Below, piece by piece: positions 53,201-63,754 of a stretch of DNA of 64,000 bases (the stretch's first letter is position 1; the number at the start of each line of letters is the position of its first letter). Under the pieces are notes generated by a model that ran no database searches, had not been told where the DNA came from, and was given only the letters and a program-made list of their open reading frames with translations. The translations under genes were made by a program, and so were the position numbers. This DNA is from Ostrinia nubilalis. Lineage: Eukaryota > Arthropoda > Insecta > Lepidoptera > Crambidae. The stretch spans positions 9,650,001 to 9,714,000 of the forward strand of contig NC_087119.1 in the NCBI RefSeq assembly GCF_963855985.1, written 5' to 3'.

Positions 53201-53824
53201 ATTCAACTCCTACGTTTGTTTGAAACGCATGAATATAAAGAAAGATTAATTTTAACATTATACGATTTGATTTCCTCAAATCAAAACCACAATCCTACGT
53301 TCACATTCGCTTTCATTATGTATCAATCACGTATTCCTATATTTAATTCATAACGACGTAGCAGCACTACTACGACATAAAGGATGAAAGTGGTCATAAC
53401 ATAGAAAATAATCCAGCCGAAATACAGTTTAGTGGCTATATCGCGAGCTGTGAGTGACCCAGGGCTTCCTGAATGCTTGCTTCAGAATTAGGGTGAATTT
53501 TTTATGAAGACGCAGGTAGGGAGGCGGGAGGGCGGAGTCGCCTGCCCGGTCTGCATATTGCATTAGATTTAAATTGTTTACGTCGTTAAGAAAGAAAGTT
53601 CTCCTCAACTGTTCGAGGCGCAGAAAAGTTCTTGGGATGTTTAATTTTTCCGCATAATCGTATGGGAATTGTTGTGACCTTCTTTTTTAATTTCGAAAGT
53701 AACTTTGATATACAACGACAGTAAATCAAATTGTCGAACAACGTAACGTACTTTCTTGTTTACGGTTGGGAAATGCTTCTAGATGGATTGATATAATAGG
53801 AGCTATGGGCATGTTGTAATAGTA

Positions 53825-55495
53825 TTGTTTTGTTACTATTCCATTGATTTAGAAGGCATACGACTGCTATCAAAATGTTTGCACGCACTTCCTTTGAGTG
53901 ATTGCGTCGGCAAATGTAATCATTGTCTTTTCTTTTATGTAAGTGATGTTTTGACTACTCTATTGTTCATTTTAGTAAATAATATTGCTAACACTTGTCA
54001 TAACAGAGAAATGACACCGCTTGATGCTTGCATCAGTGTAGACCGGGAAGTGAAAGTGAGCACAAGCCTGATAATGAAAATTTTTACTATATTAATTGTT
54101 ACATTTCTATACCATAATCATAATGTGCGTTGTCATGACTTTTTCAGAGTAATGACTGTGAAGTTCAATGATTTTACAAGGATCATGTCCAATAGTTTTG
54201 ATGGGCTATTTTCTAAAGTGAAAAGCATCTTTGTCCCGCGAGTCCGAGATGCTCAGAAATCGATAGAACAATACATTTTAGAAGAAAGGATTAAGCAAGC
54301 TTTCAATGATTTTGTTGAGAAAACTGCAGCTGATGCGGATACTGAAAGTCCTGAATATGCCAGCATGAAGTCCGAACCAACAGCATTGATGTCTACACCG
54401 CAGCTGGCTACCATACATGGAAGAAGAATTGAATCCCATGTCATCAAGACAAGAGACGGGTATCTGTTAACGTTGCATCGAATATTAAGTAAACACAACC
54501 AAAATGACACAAAATTTAGTAATGAAACCATTTTACTACACCACGGTCTTCTTGGCAGCTCAGCTGACTGGATACTTTTAGGGCCGGAAAAATCGTTACC
54601 ATATATTCTAAGTGACGCTGGTTACGATGTATGGATGACCAATGCCAGAGGTAATTACTATTCCAGAGGTCATAAGTCAAAACCTGTGAATTCACGGTCA
54701 TACTGGAGGTTCACATTTCAAGAAATGGGCGAATACGACCTGCCCGCCGCCATTGACTATGTTCGAACCTTAAAAAATTCTACCAAGAAAATAAATTATA
54801 TTGGCCATTCCATGGGTGCTACAGCATTATTGGTGCTGCTATCAACTGCTCCGCGTTACAACCAGTACTTACGAATCGGGATATTGTTGGCACCGTTGGC
54901 ATTTATGACCAATATCCAAGGTCCACTAAAAATTCTTACGAGTATGTCGACCGATCCTCCCGATCAATTGCTTAAAGCCATCGGCGACACAGAGTTCGTG
55001 CCATCCAGGAAGATCCCGAAAATGATGGCATCAAAATTTTGTAAAGGAGCAAATATTTACTGCAGCAATCCGTTGCTTTTTTTGACGGGCAGTATACCCG
55101 AACAGGAGCCGCAGGATGCAAGCTTCATGGCCAGATTGTTGTACCACGTGCCCGCCGGGGGATCAACTGATACCATAATGCATTACGGACAGCTTGTCAA
55201 GAGCGGGAAGTTCCATAGATTTGGTCGGGTTAAGTCTGAATTTCCATTGAACCAAGTTAAGCTCCCGATTGCTATGTTCAGTTCGAGCACCGACTGGCTC
55301 GCTACAGTTCCTGATGTCCTGAGGCTGTACTTTAGTATTTCAAACCCTATTGACCATTACGTAATCCGTGGTCAGAACCTGAGCCATACCGAATTCGTTT
55401 GGGGGTCCGAAGCTAACGTATTGGTGTTCCCGAAACTGATGGATTACTTAGAAAATGGTTTGAATGTTAATTTTGTTAAGGCGAACGAGGTTTGA
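53825..55495 (+). CDS. Acid-lipase-type secreted lipase, intronless
   Basis: Alpha/beta hydrolase of the lysosomal/gastric lipase family, which hydrolyses ester bonds of neutral lipids. The frame opens at 53825, but the likely start is Met at 54074 (MKIFTILIVTFLYHNHNVRC, a signal peptide), giving 473 residues; Met at 54011 is another option. Order: signal peptide, an unusual spacer of about 100 mostly charged residues, the lipase-associated segment (ESHVIKTRDGYLLTLHRI), HHGLLGSSADW for the oxyanion region, nucleophile Ser in GHSMGA (codon 54809), Asp in STDWLA (55292) and His in LSHTEFVWG (55385). The Ser, Asp and His spacing fits the family. No intron interrupts the coding part, though family members usually have several. 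Its neighbour at 58844 is a paralogue. An upstream untranslated exon is possible (acceptor-like TTCATTTTAG near 53975). Natural substrate unknown. Confidence 0.9.
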   Translation: MFCYYSIDLEGIRLLSKCLHALPLSDCVGKCNHCLFFYVSDVLTTLLFILVNNIANTCHNREMTPLDACISVDREVKVSTSLIMKIFTILIVTFLYHNHNVRCHDFFRVMTVKFNDFTRIMSNSFDGLFSKVKSIFVPRVRDAQKSIEQYILEERIKQAFNDFVEKTAADADTESPEYASMKSEPTALMSTPQLATIHGRRIESHVIKTRDGYLLTLHRILSKHNQNDTKFSNETILLHHGLLGSSADWILLGPEKSLPYILSDAGYDVWMTNARGNYYSRGHKSKPVNSRSYWRFTFQEMGEYDLPAAIDYVRTLKNSTKKINYIGHSMGATALLVLLSTAPRYNQYLRIGILLAPLAFMTNIQGPLKILTSMSTDPPDQLLKAIGDTEFVPSRKIPKMMASKFCKGANIYCSNPLLFLTGSIPEQEPQDASFMARLLYHVPAGGSTDTIMHYGQLVKSGKFHRFGRVKSEFPLNQVKLPIAMFSSSTDWLATVPDVLRLYFSISNPIDHYVIRGQNLSHTEFVWGSEANVLVFPKLMDYLENGLNVNFVKANEV

Positions 55496-55644
55496 ACTGA
55501 TGAATGACAATAGATCGTACAATATTGTAACCATTTAAAGATGTACAGCATTATTTGTTTTTTATTGAATTCCCCTTCTTAATAATATTCCCAAATATAA
55601 ATACAAAATCAATACGTAGGTGAAACTTAATACTGTGCATTTCA

Positions 55645-55650
55645 AATAAA
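55645..55650 (+). terminator. Possible poly(A) signal of lipase 1
   Basis: AATAAA 150 bases after the stop codon. Confidence 0.45.
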
Positions 55651-57551
55651 ATATGGCCTAGTTTACCACCACTGAGAGAGAACACAAATAGTAGTAGGTA
55701 TCATACAATCTAATAAATAATGAGAAGTACTGTTAATAAGAAAGTTTAGCTAAAAAGGAATAAATGGGCACACATCTACAATTCATTAAGGAGACTCCAA
55801 ATAAGCCACACTCGCATCACCAATCTCATCAAACGACAAAACTTTTAGTTACGTCCATTTTAGATTAATCTTAGTAAGTTTTGTAATAAATGTCCAACTT
55901 TGTTTGACGTGCGCTCTTTACTGCTAGTAAAAGCAAACTTCTGTTTATGATTTTGGGAACGACCCCTAAAGATAAATGACCAATGTACGTGCTCTGAGGT
56001 AAAGCTTGAAAAAATAAACAAATATATCAGACTCTAAAAGAAAGCGTACCTCAATTTCACAAATAAGCGCTCTGTAAAGAACGAAGTAAAACGGAAAAAT
56101 CTTAGCACAATTCCCACCTTAAAGCATTTTTCTCTTCCTTTATGGATAAAGAAAAACAACATCTACTATTATATCGCTCTAGAATAGGTCCCGGCAAAAC
56201 TTCACTCAACTTTATACAAATCAGCTTTTGTTCATTGACAATACAAAGAAAACCAACCACCAATGGAATGAGGCAGACATTGTGGAAAGGAACAAAATAA
56301 TAAAAAAACGGGGGAATAATTTGCAAAACAGATTTGCATTTATTCCACTTGGAGAACATTAGTCGGGCCACATTGTTTTACTTAAACTGCTTTATTTTAA
56401 TTTCCTGCATGAAAGAATTCTAATGCAAATAGAGTTTAAAACGCAGAATGATATTAAATCCATTGTTCAATAAAACGACTGTTTTCATATTCAAAGAAGG
56501 ATAGGGGTTTGAAGTAAATTAGTCTGTGAACTCTAGGTGTGTACGTGCGAAACCAACAAATTGTAGATAGGTATTTATTTATTTATTTAAAACTTTAATG
56601 CCAAAATTGAACATAAGGCGAACTTAATGCTCTAAAGCATTCTCGACCAGGTATCTACTATGTTAGTAAATATGGCTTCGTGTGGGTTTTGCACATATTA
56701 TATCCAGTGTCAAGTACAAAAATAAACTTATCTAACATTAACAATTCAAGTAAAAACGTTTTACTTAATTAAACGGGACTATTCCCACCTCTCGTTCCCA
56801 CCACTGCAACTTCTGTGTAGCCACTAGCCAGGATCTACAGCTTGACCGCCATAAAAACCCAACCAATGAAGGGCAAGTTACAAAGCGGATGACAGGTACA
56901 GGTGACAAACAAAGGTTTAAAACCTTAAGAAAAGATTATGCACCACGGACAATAAATATCAATTAAGGGGGCCTATCTTATGAATAATTAGCAACTAACC
57001 TGCCAATAATATTTTTCACAAAATCGCAGTACAGTTTTTTTCGTTGTTGCGACAAGATCGCGTTTTACTCAATTATTGTTGTAAAATAATTACTATTATT
57101 ATTTTAATGAGTGATAGATGTTTTATCCCCCCGTTCTCCTTGACTTGAAAGTAGTACTGAAGTAAAGTAGTAATACTGAAGTAAAGTACTGACACCACAC
57201 GCAAACTTGGTGAGAGAATTTGAAGTAGGGCGTTGAACTGTTTTGGGCATAAATTGCCCTCATACATTTTCACGAAAAAATCAATGGTTATTAATCACAC
57301 CATTATCCGCCTAAACACTTTCAAAATTTGTTTTGATGTTGTGAATTTTGTGGTTTCTTACATCTGAAAATGTATCGGAACACCATGTTCGCCTTAGATA
57401 TTGACCTGGGCATCATAACAAGTCAATATCTATCTGCTTTTTGCTTGGTTACATACAAGCAATCATTTTCAATGCTGTAGGCCAAAGTTGAGAAATTGGA
57501 CCAAAATAGCTCAATGTTTAAACAGCTGAATAAAAACACTAACAATTAATT
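55651..57551. other. Spacer between the lipases, first part
   Basis: AT-rich. Only the LINE-like 3' end at 56571-56710 is recognisable. Confidence 0.4.
56571..56710 (-). mobile_element. LINE-like 3' end
   Basis: (TTTA)n, then AAAACTTTAATGCCAAAATT, AAGGCGAACTTAATGC and GGTATCTAC, a string common at the ends of lepidopteran LINE copies read on the minus strand. No frame remains. Confidence 0.45.
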
Positions 57552-57848
57552 AAAAAAAAAAACCGACTCCAAAAAACCTACACTAAAAAGTAGAATAATA
57601 ATTACTAATTACCTACTTATTTATTAGGACGAATTATTAATATTTATGTAGGTATACCATGATTGATACTTCTGGAGTCGGTGCCAAGATTATGAAACAT
57701 GTAAAGTTTGCCTGCACCGACTCCAAAAGTATCAATCATGGTATACCTACATAAATATTAATAATTCGTCCTAATAAATAAGTAGGTAATTAGTAATTAT
57801 TATTCTACTTTTTAGTGTAGGTTTTTTGGAGTCGGTTTTTTTTTTTTA
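57552..57848. repeat. Near-perfect palindrome, 130 bp arms
   Basis: Left arm 57552-57683, loop of about 31 bases, right arm 57715-57848. Both start from an A/T run and CCGACTCCAAAAAACC, and end at GGAGTCGGTG. I found one mismatch (CTTCTGG against CTTTTGG) besides the length of the A/T run. There is no coding capacity. It lies between the lipases. Confidence 0.9.
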
Positions 57849-57949
57849 TAAAATTTAACTTATTTCTTGCTTTTTAGTTAACTAATTATTACCTTGATGT
57901 TACCACTGAAGGTAGGCAGTACATTGAGACCATAATATTCTTAATGTAT

Positions 57950-58317
57950 ATTATAAAAAAGTTCATCCCCAATTTTCCACCCTTGGGGGTGAAATATTTT
58001 CTTCAAATTCGCATGAAACCACCCTTTTGATAATACCTATTCAACAAAAAAGTAATCGTTCTAATTAGTTTATAATCGGCGGAGATATTGCGTATAAAAA
58101 AGTTCATCCCCAATTTTCCACCCTTGGGGGTTGTTTTTTTTATTATTAAATTTAAATGGGACCACCCTTGAGGTATTACCTATACGCTAAAAAAAAAGTT
58201 TTGTTCAAATCGGTTCATAATTGGCGGAGTTATCGCGTAACAAACATAGAAAAAAAAAAAAAAAAAAAAAAACATACGGGTCGAATTGAGAACCTCCTCC
58301 TTTTTTTGAAGTCGGTT
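57950..58317. mobile_element. Degenerate repeat with internal duplication
   Basis: AAAAAAGTTCATCCCCAATT and TTTCCACCCTTGGGGGT occur twice (57955, 58096). It ends at an A run and GAACCTCCTCCTTTTTTTGA followed by AGTCGGTTG, which also occurs inverted at 4818 (AACCGACTTCAAAAAAAGGA). A widespread lepidopteran repeat of unclear class. Confidence 0.5.
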
Positions 58318-58440
58318 GAAAAAGCGACAATGGCCCAAAGGTGAAGGTGTTGGATTGGCTGACTTGAGAAACGAGGAACGATGGTTCGCCGCCACTGGAC
58401 TAGTGGTGAACCCACTCGTAACACAAACATAAATTAGCTT
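58318..58440 (+). mobile_element. tRNA-derived SINE fragment
   Basis: CAATGGCCCAAAGGTGAAGG and GAGGAACGATGGTTCGCCGC align with the SINE at 61125-61262 (minus strand), including an A-box-like and a B-box-like region. Confidence 0.5.
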
Positions 58441-58843
58441 AGCAGGAGAGGTACACGGGACTATTAGTAATGGTTTAAAAAATACTGAATGAGAGAAATT
58501 GGAGTTCAGAGAGCAAGTTAGGCCTCATTAAGCTTGACACCTGAATTGAGATCGTATTTGTTACAATCCTAGAAGAAAACTAGCGAAAATGATTTAGTGT
58601 TTTCATCACATAGCATAATATTATAATTTAGATTATAATATTATTTAAGTTAGCAAGCGTAAAAACATCCTGCACCCATTGAGAATGAGAAATGCCTAGA
58701 TTTATGTGCGTGAGTGAGTCTATGAGTCTATCATTCACATGACATGAATAGACAATAGCTATTTAATAGTACATTTTATTAACAAAGGACATTGTTTTAT
58801 TAGATATTAAAAATATTGTCATCTATGAACCTATTCTAGGTCA

Positions 58844-60370
58844 GTGATTAATAATATAAAATACCTGCGAACATTTTTTCGGCATATAAATTGGACACTA
58901 CAACGTACACTGAGCAGTCTGATTCAGATTTCAACAGCAATGTGGTTAATTTTTATACTTTTAATTTCTAGTGCCAATACCGAAGACTATGCAAATGGCG
59001 CCTGCATGGAACAACAATTTCGAGGAGCAGTGGAGCGTGCAGGAGGCGGTCTGGTATCGTCTTTCGAAAAATTCAGAAATGAAGTAGAATCATTTTTTAA
59101 AGCAAACATGAAACAGATGGAACGCAGGAGAGTGACAATAAAGAAGGCATTTTTCAAATTCATCAATGAAGCCTTTGCTGACGATATTCCCGCCAAATTA
59201 AACACAACTGTCATGAGCCATGAAGAAAACTCTGAAGCTGGTGTTCTAATGGAAGAATTAGTGAAATCACATGGCTACAAAGCAGAAAGTCATGCAGTGG
59301 TGACCACAGACGGCTATGTATTGATTGTTCACAGGATATTGCCCGCCACCCTTAATGAGTCTGCAACAAAAAGTGGTATAGTGTTGTTGCACCATGGTCT
59401 TTTTGGTAGCTCCGAAGATTGGGTATTACTAGGACCAAAGAAATCCCTTCCCTATTTACTGGTTAATGCTCATTACGATGTTTGGCTGACTAATGCAAGA
59501 GGAAACAAATACTCGAAAGCACATATGAGTCGGACAATGACTGATGATGAATTTTGGAACTTTTCCTGGCATGAGATTGGGCAGTTTGATCTATCAGCAG
59601 TAATTGACTACATACGAGAACAAAACGATAAAGATCAACCTTTGCACTACGTTGGGCATTCGATGGGAGCTACAGCACTTTTAGCACTTTTGTCGACTTA
59701 TCCTACTTACAACCAGGTCTTAAAATCGGCTGTTCTGTTAGCTCCTTTAGCATTCATGTATGAAGTGAAAGGACCAATACGACTTCTCGCTGAATTTTAT
59801 AATCAAAACACGTTTGTGTCATTAAAATTTTTAGGTGCACATGATTTCGCACCACTGGAATACTTTCCAAGGAATTTCATTGAAAAATTTTGCAAAGGTA
59901 CTAAAATTATGTGCTTAAATCCTTTATTATTATTAGCAAATGGAGGACGAGAGATAGCAAATAAAACTCTAAGACAAAACATTTTGAATCGTGTGCCAGC
60001 AGGAGGGTCAATGAAAACTATAATTCATTATATCCAGCTTGTGAAAAGTGGTCAATTCCAAATGTTTGATATGGGTAGATCGCAGAATTTGAAAAAGTAT
60101 GGGAGAGTGGCGCCTCCAATATACCGTTTGAACGATGTTACATTACCAGTGGCTATATTTTCATCTTCAGATGATTGGTTATCAACAATTCCAGATATTC
60201 AGAGTTTGTTATCTAATATACTGAACCCTGTAATACACCATGTAATCAAAAGACATGAATTCAGTCACACCGACTTTGTATGGGCAGAAGACGCAGATGT
60301 ATTGGTTTATTACCTTATTTTAGACGTATTGAAGCAAATAACTGAAGGAAGAAATGATAAAAATATGTAA
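58844..60370 (+). CDS. Acid-lipase-type secreted lipase, intronless paralogue
   Basis: Same family and order as the gene at 53825. The frame opens at 58844, but Met at 58940 begins a good signal peptide (MWLIFILLISSANTEDYANG), giving 476 residues; the extra 32 residues are probably 5' UTR or a second start. A spacer of about 85 charged residues follows, then the lipase-associated segment (ESHAVVTTDGYVLIVHRI), HHGLFGSSEDW, nucleophile Ser in GHSMGA (codon 59660), Asp in DDWLST (60173) and His in FSHTDFVWA (60266). Conserved cysteines FCKGTKIMC match FCKGANIYC in the first copy. All catalytic residues are present, so it is probably active. Tandem with lipase 1, 3.4 kb apart, same strand, so the pair arose by duplication. 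Regulation is not visible. Confidence 0.9.
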   Translation: MINNIKYLRTFFRHINWTLQRTLSSLIQISTAMWLIFILLISSANTEDYANGACMEQQFRGAVERAGGGLVSSFEKFRNEVESFFKANMKQMERRRVTIKKAFFKFINEAFADDIPAKLNTTVMSHEENSEAGVLMEELVKSHGYKAESHAVVTTDGYVLIVHRILPATLNESATKSGIVLLHHGLFGSSEDWVLLGPKKSLPYLLVNAHYDVWLTNARGNKYSKAHMSRTMTDDEFWNFSWHEIGQFDLSAVIDYIREQNDKDQPLHYVGHSMGATALLALLSTYPTYNQVLKSAVLLAPLAFMYEVKGPIRLLAEFYNQNTFVSLKFLGAHDFAPLEYFPRNFIEKFCKGTKIMCLNPLLLLANGGREIANKTLRQNILNRVPAGGSMKTIIHYIQLVKSGQFQMFDMGRSQNLKKYGRVAPPIYRLNDVTLPVAIFSSSDDWLSTIPDIQSLLSNILNPVIHHVIKRHEFSHTDFVWAEDADVLVYYLILDVLKQITEGRNDKNM

Positions 60371-61124
60371 CAATAATACCATTAAAATTATTTATTTCGA
60401 TTAATGAGTTTGACTATAAAGCCTAATAAGCTCTACCAAATTAAATAGGTACCTATTATTACTACCTTGCGGTAATGTTATTGGTATTTTGATAATTTTT
60501 AGTGTCATTTAATTAGATTAATAATTTTCTATTTTCACAATAATTAATAATATTATAGAGCGCCATAATGGAATTTTTATTACAAGAAAAATCATAAAGT
60601 TTATTTTATATTTTCATTTCGAAAACTACCAAGAAATTAAATATCACACCTTTTTTCGAAGACTGCAATGAGTGACTTAAACGACAGTCCATTTTTTCAC
60701 CTCTCCAGAGACCGATTGAAGTTCTTTCCATGGCTCAGCACGACTTGTGCAATAGCCATGGCGAAAAAAGGGGTGCGGTGAAAGGTAATGACATAAATAA
60801 AGGAAAAAGATACGAAAAACTGAGAAAAAGGTATAAAAGTGCATAAAATTATACCCCTTGTTTGTGTGCATATTTTTATTATGCGATAAATTAAATTAAT
60901 AGAAGTTGAGCTGAGTTGAACTTTCTGTGTCATTTTATTTTATTTAAATAACATTAAAGGTACATAAAATAATAGCTTGTGCTACGTGACAGACACGCTA
61001 TCAGTGAGCGTCAGCTGCAGGTTTTTACCGCGCTATAGCTTAGGAGCGGAGCAGACGGGCTACTTTATGCGGATGCATCGATGTTTTTGTTATTACACAA
61101 ATTACTAATAGTCCCGTTAGCCCC
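60371..61124. other. 3' flank of lipase 2
   Basis: AT-rich; includes its 3' UTR. No clear poly(A) signal or other feature assigned. Confidence 0.4.
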
Positions 61125-61262
61125 TCGTACTAAGCTAAAGTATGCTTGTATCACGAGTGAGCTCACCACAATAGTCGAGCGGCGGCGGGGACCGAACCCG
61201 CGTTCCTCGTGTGACGCACGAGTCACCCCTTCACCGTTCGGCTATCGTGGCTTCGACTCCTG
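61125..61262 (-). mobile_element. tRNA-derived SINE
   Basis: On the minus strand it has a perfect T arm (GCGGG, loop TTCGGTC, CCCGC) and ends CCACGAT/ATTGTGG that can pair, but with about 12 extra bases between T arm and acceptor. That insertion and the relative at 58318 favour a SINE over a tRNA gene. Confidence 0.55.
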
Positions 61263-62107
61263 TGTTACGTATATTGTCTACTTTGCAGTCGATATCTATA
61301 ATGACTGTAGACTGAATCAATGCTGCACTTTTGTGACCGGATTTCGTAGTTTTAGGACATCTAAAAATAAATCATCTATACATATATGTAATCTCTCATC
61401 TATCTTTCGAAAACAAGTTAAAGGTATTTGGGATGTTCGCAAGATGTATTCAGGAAGCTTAGGGCGATATCAGGGTGTATTAAATTAGTTTGAGACTCGT
61501 TATTTACCCCTCCACAATCTAAAAATTATTATTACACAAGCTTTAATTAGTTTATGTACGGATTTTAACGTCTGTCTATTGCGTCTAAAAGTCGCTCGTC
61601 TGCTCCACCCCGCAGGCTGGACAAATGTTGTTAATTTCCCACGTGCCCTATTCATGGTGTGTACAGTTAGCGCGACAAACCTGCCTCCGCGCCACACATT
61701 TGTGAAAGCTGAATTTGGAAATTTATCTTTGCGAATATTTATAGCGCTGCCAGCGCTTGCTAATGAACGCTGAAAGGGATCATTTTAAAGGGTCCATATT
61801 CGGTTGCATAAAAAATATTGTCATAATTTAAGAGTGCATAAAGTTTTTTGGCATACTCATCATTTCGCATAACGTTCATACAGAATAATTCATAAGGCAT
61901 ATTTTTTTTGCCATTACCACTTTTATTATAATAATATTTTAGTATATATTTTTTCTGTATACTCGTTTTTTTAATAACGATTTCTAGGCATAACATTTAT
62001 TGGCATCTAAACCAATGCCATAAATATTATCATTCATAATATACAAAATACCATAATTTTAACAAATATGAAATATAAAAATGTTATAAGTTAACAAATA
62101 TAAATAG

Positions 62108-62456
62108 ACAAGCAAGCATGCAAACAAGCATGCAAGCAAGCAGCAAGCATGCAATCAAACAGCAAGCATGCAAGCAAGCTGCAAGGAAGCATGTAAGCAT
62201 GCATGCAAGCAAGGATGCAAACAAGCAAGCCTGCAAGCAAGCAGCAAGCAAGCAGCAAGCAAGCAGCAAGCAAGCAGCAAGCAAGCAGCAAGCAAGCAGC
62301 AAGCAAGCATGCAAGCAAGCAGCAAGCACGCAAGCATGCAAGCAAGCAGCAAGCAAGCATGCAAGCAAGCAGCAAGGAAGCATGCATGCAAGCATGCAAG
62401 CAAGCAAGCATGCAAGCAAGCAAGCATGCAAGCAAGCAAGCATGCAAGCAAGCATT
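62108..62456. repeat. CAAG / CAGCAAG / CATGCAAG microsatellite
   Basis: A 350-base array of CAAG units mixed with CAGCAAG and CATGCAAG. Long frames across it on both strands (Gln/Ala/Ser/Lys/Cys on plus, Leu/Ala/Cys on minus) are repeat artefacts. Confidence 0.95.
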
Positions 62457-62459
62457 AGG

Positions 62460-62650
62460 ATTGCCTTATCTCCGGCGCTGCGGGAAGTGCGGTCCTTCCG
62501 CTCTGGCGTAACATATACCCGGCATGCCATGCTCGCTTCCGCAGCTTCGGCTTGCTGGTCGCCTTCGGCGACCAGCCTCAGCCGCTCCAGCTCGCACGGC
62601 TGCCGGATATATGTTACAGCGAGCGAGGACCGTACTCCCTCCGCGCCTCC
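62460..62650. repeat. GC-rich imperfect palindrome
   Basis: CTCCGGCGCTGCGGGAAGTG and CGTAACATATACCCGGCA are mirrored by TGCCGGATATATGTTACAG and CCTCCGCGCCTCCGG. The centre CTGGTCGCCTTCGGCGACCAG is itself a hairpin, with CTGGTCGCC and GGCGACCAG arms. It stands out sharply in composition. Confidence 0.75.
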
Positions 62651-63292
62651 GGCTTTTAAATTACACTCTAGTATAGGGCAGACTAGTACCACGTGGAAGA
62701 GACCACGGCCAGTCGGGATCTACATAATTTCAGACCAGGCAAGCTTAATGTTGTAAAAGAAATGTGGACTGTATAATATGTGCGTTATAATAGATAAGAG
62801 GGATTCAAGATCAAACAGAATGTAGTTTCACGAGCTTAAGTTTTCTAAGAAACAGGTCAAAAATTAAGAACAAAAATGACAATGATACAGAGAATTTAGT
62901 TTTTGCAAATCTATAGGCCGAAAGAGTATAAAGGTGGAAGGAGGATCGTTCGCAACATCACAAATACATAATTATTTACTCTTCAATGTTGGTTGCTCTT
63001 ATAGACAATATTTATGACTTTAAATGTTATAAATAATTAAATTATGTTTATAGTATTTTATTAAAAACAAACTTTATGTATATAAAAATTATGTTCTTTA
63101 CATTTATGATTATTTAAATTATGGTATTGAAAATTAGAGAAAGTTATTATTATGCCTAAGAAACCATTATGCATTTAGAAAACTATGCATATCAAAGTTT
63201 ATGCGAAAAAACTTTATGCAAATACTGTTATACCAAACTAAATTATGATGAAAAATGTTATGCGTCTAAGAGGGCACCCCATTTTAAATGAT

Positions 63293-63754
63293 ACGATCGG
63301 AATGTTTTGGATGTTGTCATTTGCTTTGCTAAACGCGGTTTGTTGATAAATATAGAGTAGACTATTTGACAGCACTACAACTTTACATACGGCCTGTTTT
63401 CCCCTTTTACTGAATGGGAATGAACATGAACAACCCTTTTTACAATCTGTCTGTCATTAATTAAACCTGTCCCAATGCCTGTTCGTGGGATGTCAAACCT
63501 TTTAAATTGCATTGAACGACTTCCCGAGCTCGATTGAGTTGTTTTTGCATAGTTATGTCAGTGTCATTTGTCAATAAACTGTCTGTGCATGAATCTAGTA
63601 AGCTTGAGTGTCGATCCATCACTATGTCGACATGTTATGGGCAAGCTTGTTTTTAAAACTTTTTTTAACAAATCTCTGTTTTATTTTTGGATTTATATTT
63701 GTGCAGTTGTTACTTTAAATAAAATGTATAAGTTATAAGCTCTACCGCTACTGA
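63293..63754. other. Intergenic, no recognised feature
   Basis: AT-rich sequence; nothing identified on either strand. Confidence 0.4.

Larger units (their letters stand above)
46812..53800. other. Long intergenic stretch with few features
   Basis: AT-rich. It must include the V-ATPase promoter and 5' UTR exon, and the promoter of the first lipase, but I cannot place them by sequence. It contains MITE family 1 copy 5 and a (TAATT)n run at 50177-50203. Small frames here have no recognisable product. Confidence 0.4.
61779..63292. mobile_element. 1.5 kb inverted-repeat element with CATAA-phased arms
   Basis: Ends ATCATTTTAAAGGGTCC (61779) and, inverted, ATCATTTAAAATGGGGTGCC (63292). Reading inward from each end, the sequence is a chain of CATAA or TATAA boxes spaced mostly 13-20 bases, with variable AT-rich filler: about 15 boxes in 61800-62090, and a similar number in inverse in 62990-63265. 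The centre holds the CAAG-type microsatellite and a GC-rich palindrome. No transposase frame is seen. Class unknown. Confidence 0.6.

Noticed and set aside
53825..54073. The first ATG at 53825 as true start of lipase 1
   Set aside because: The extension has no signal peptide at its start and contains an acceptor-like TTTTAG; Met at 54074 begins a proper signal peptide, as in the paralogue.
61160..61255. Functional tRNA gene on the minus strand
   Set aside because: The T arm is good, but about 12 extra bases separate it from the acceptor stem, and a related degraded copy exists at 58318; a SINE is more likely.
62084..62756. Open frames of about 100-210 residues on both strands over the CAAG array
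   Set aside because: They are low-complexity translations of the microsatellite (Leu/Ala/Cys or Gln/Ala/Ser/Lys), open in several frames at once, with no gene signals.
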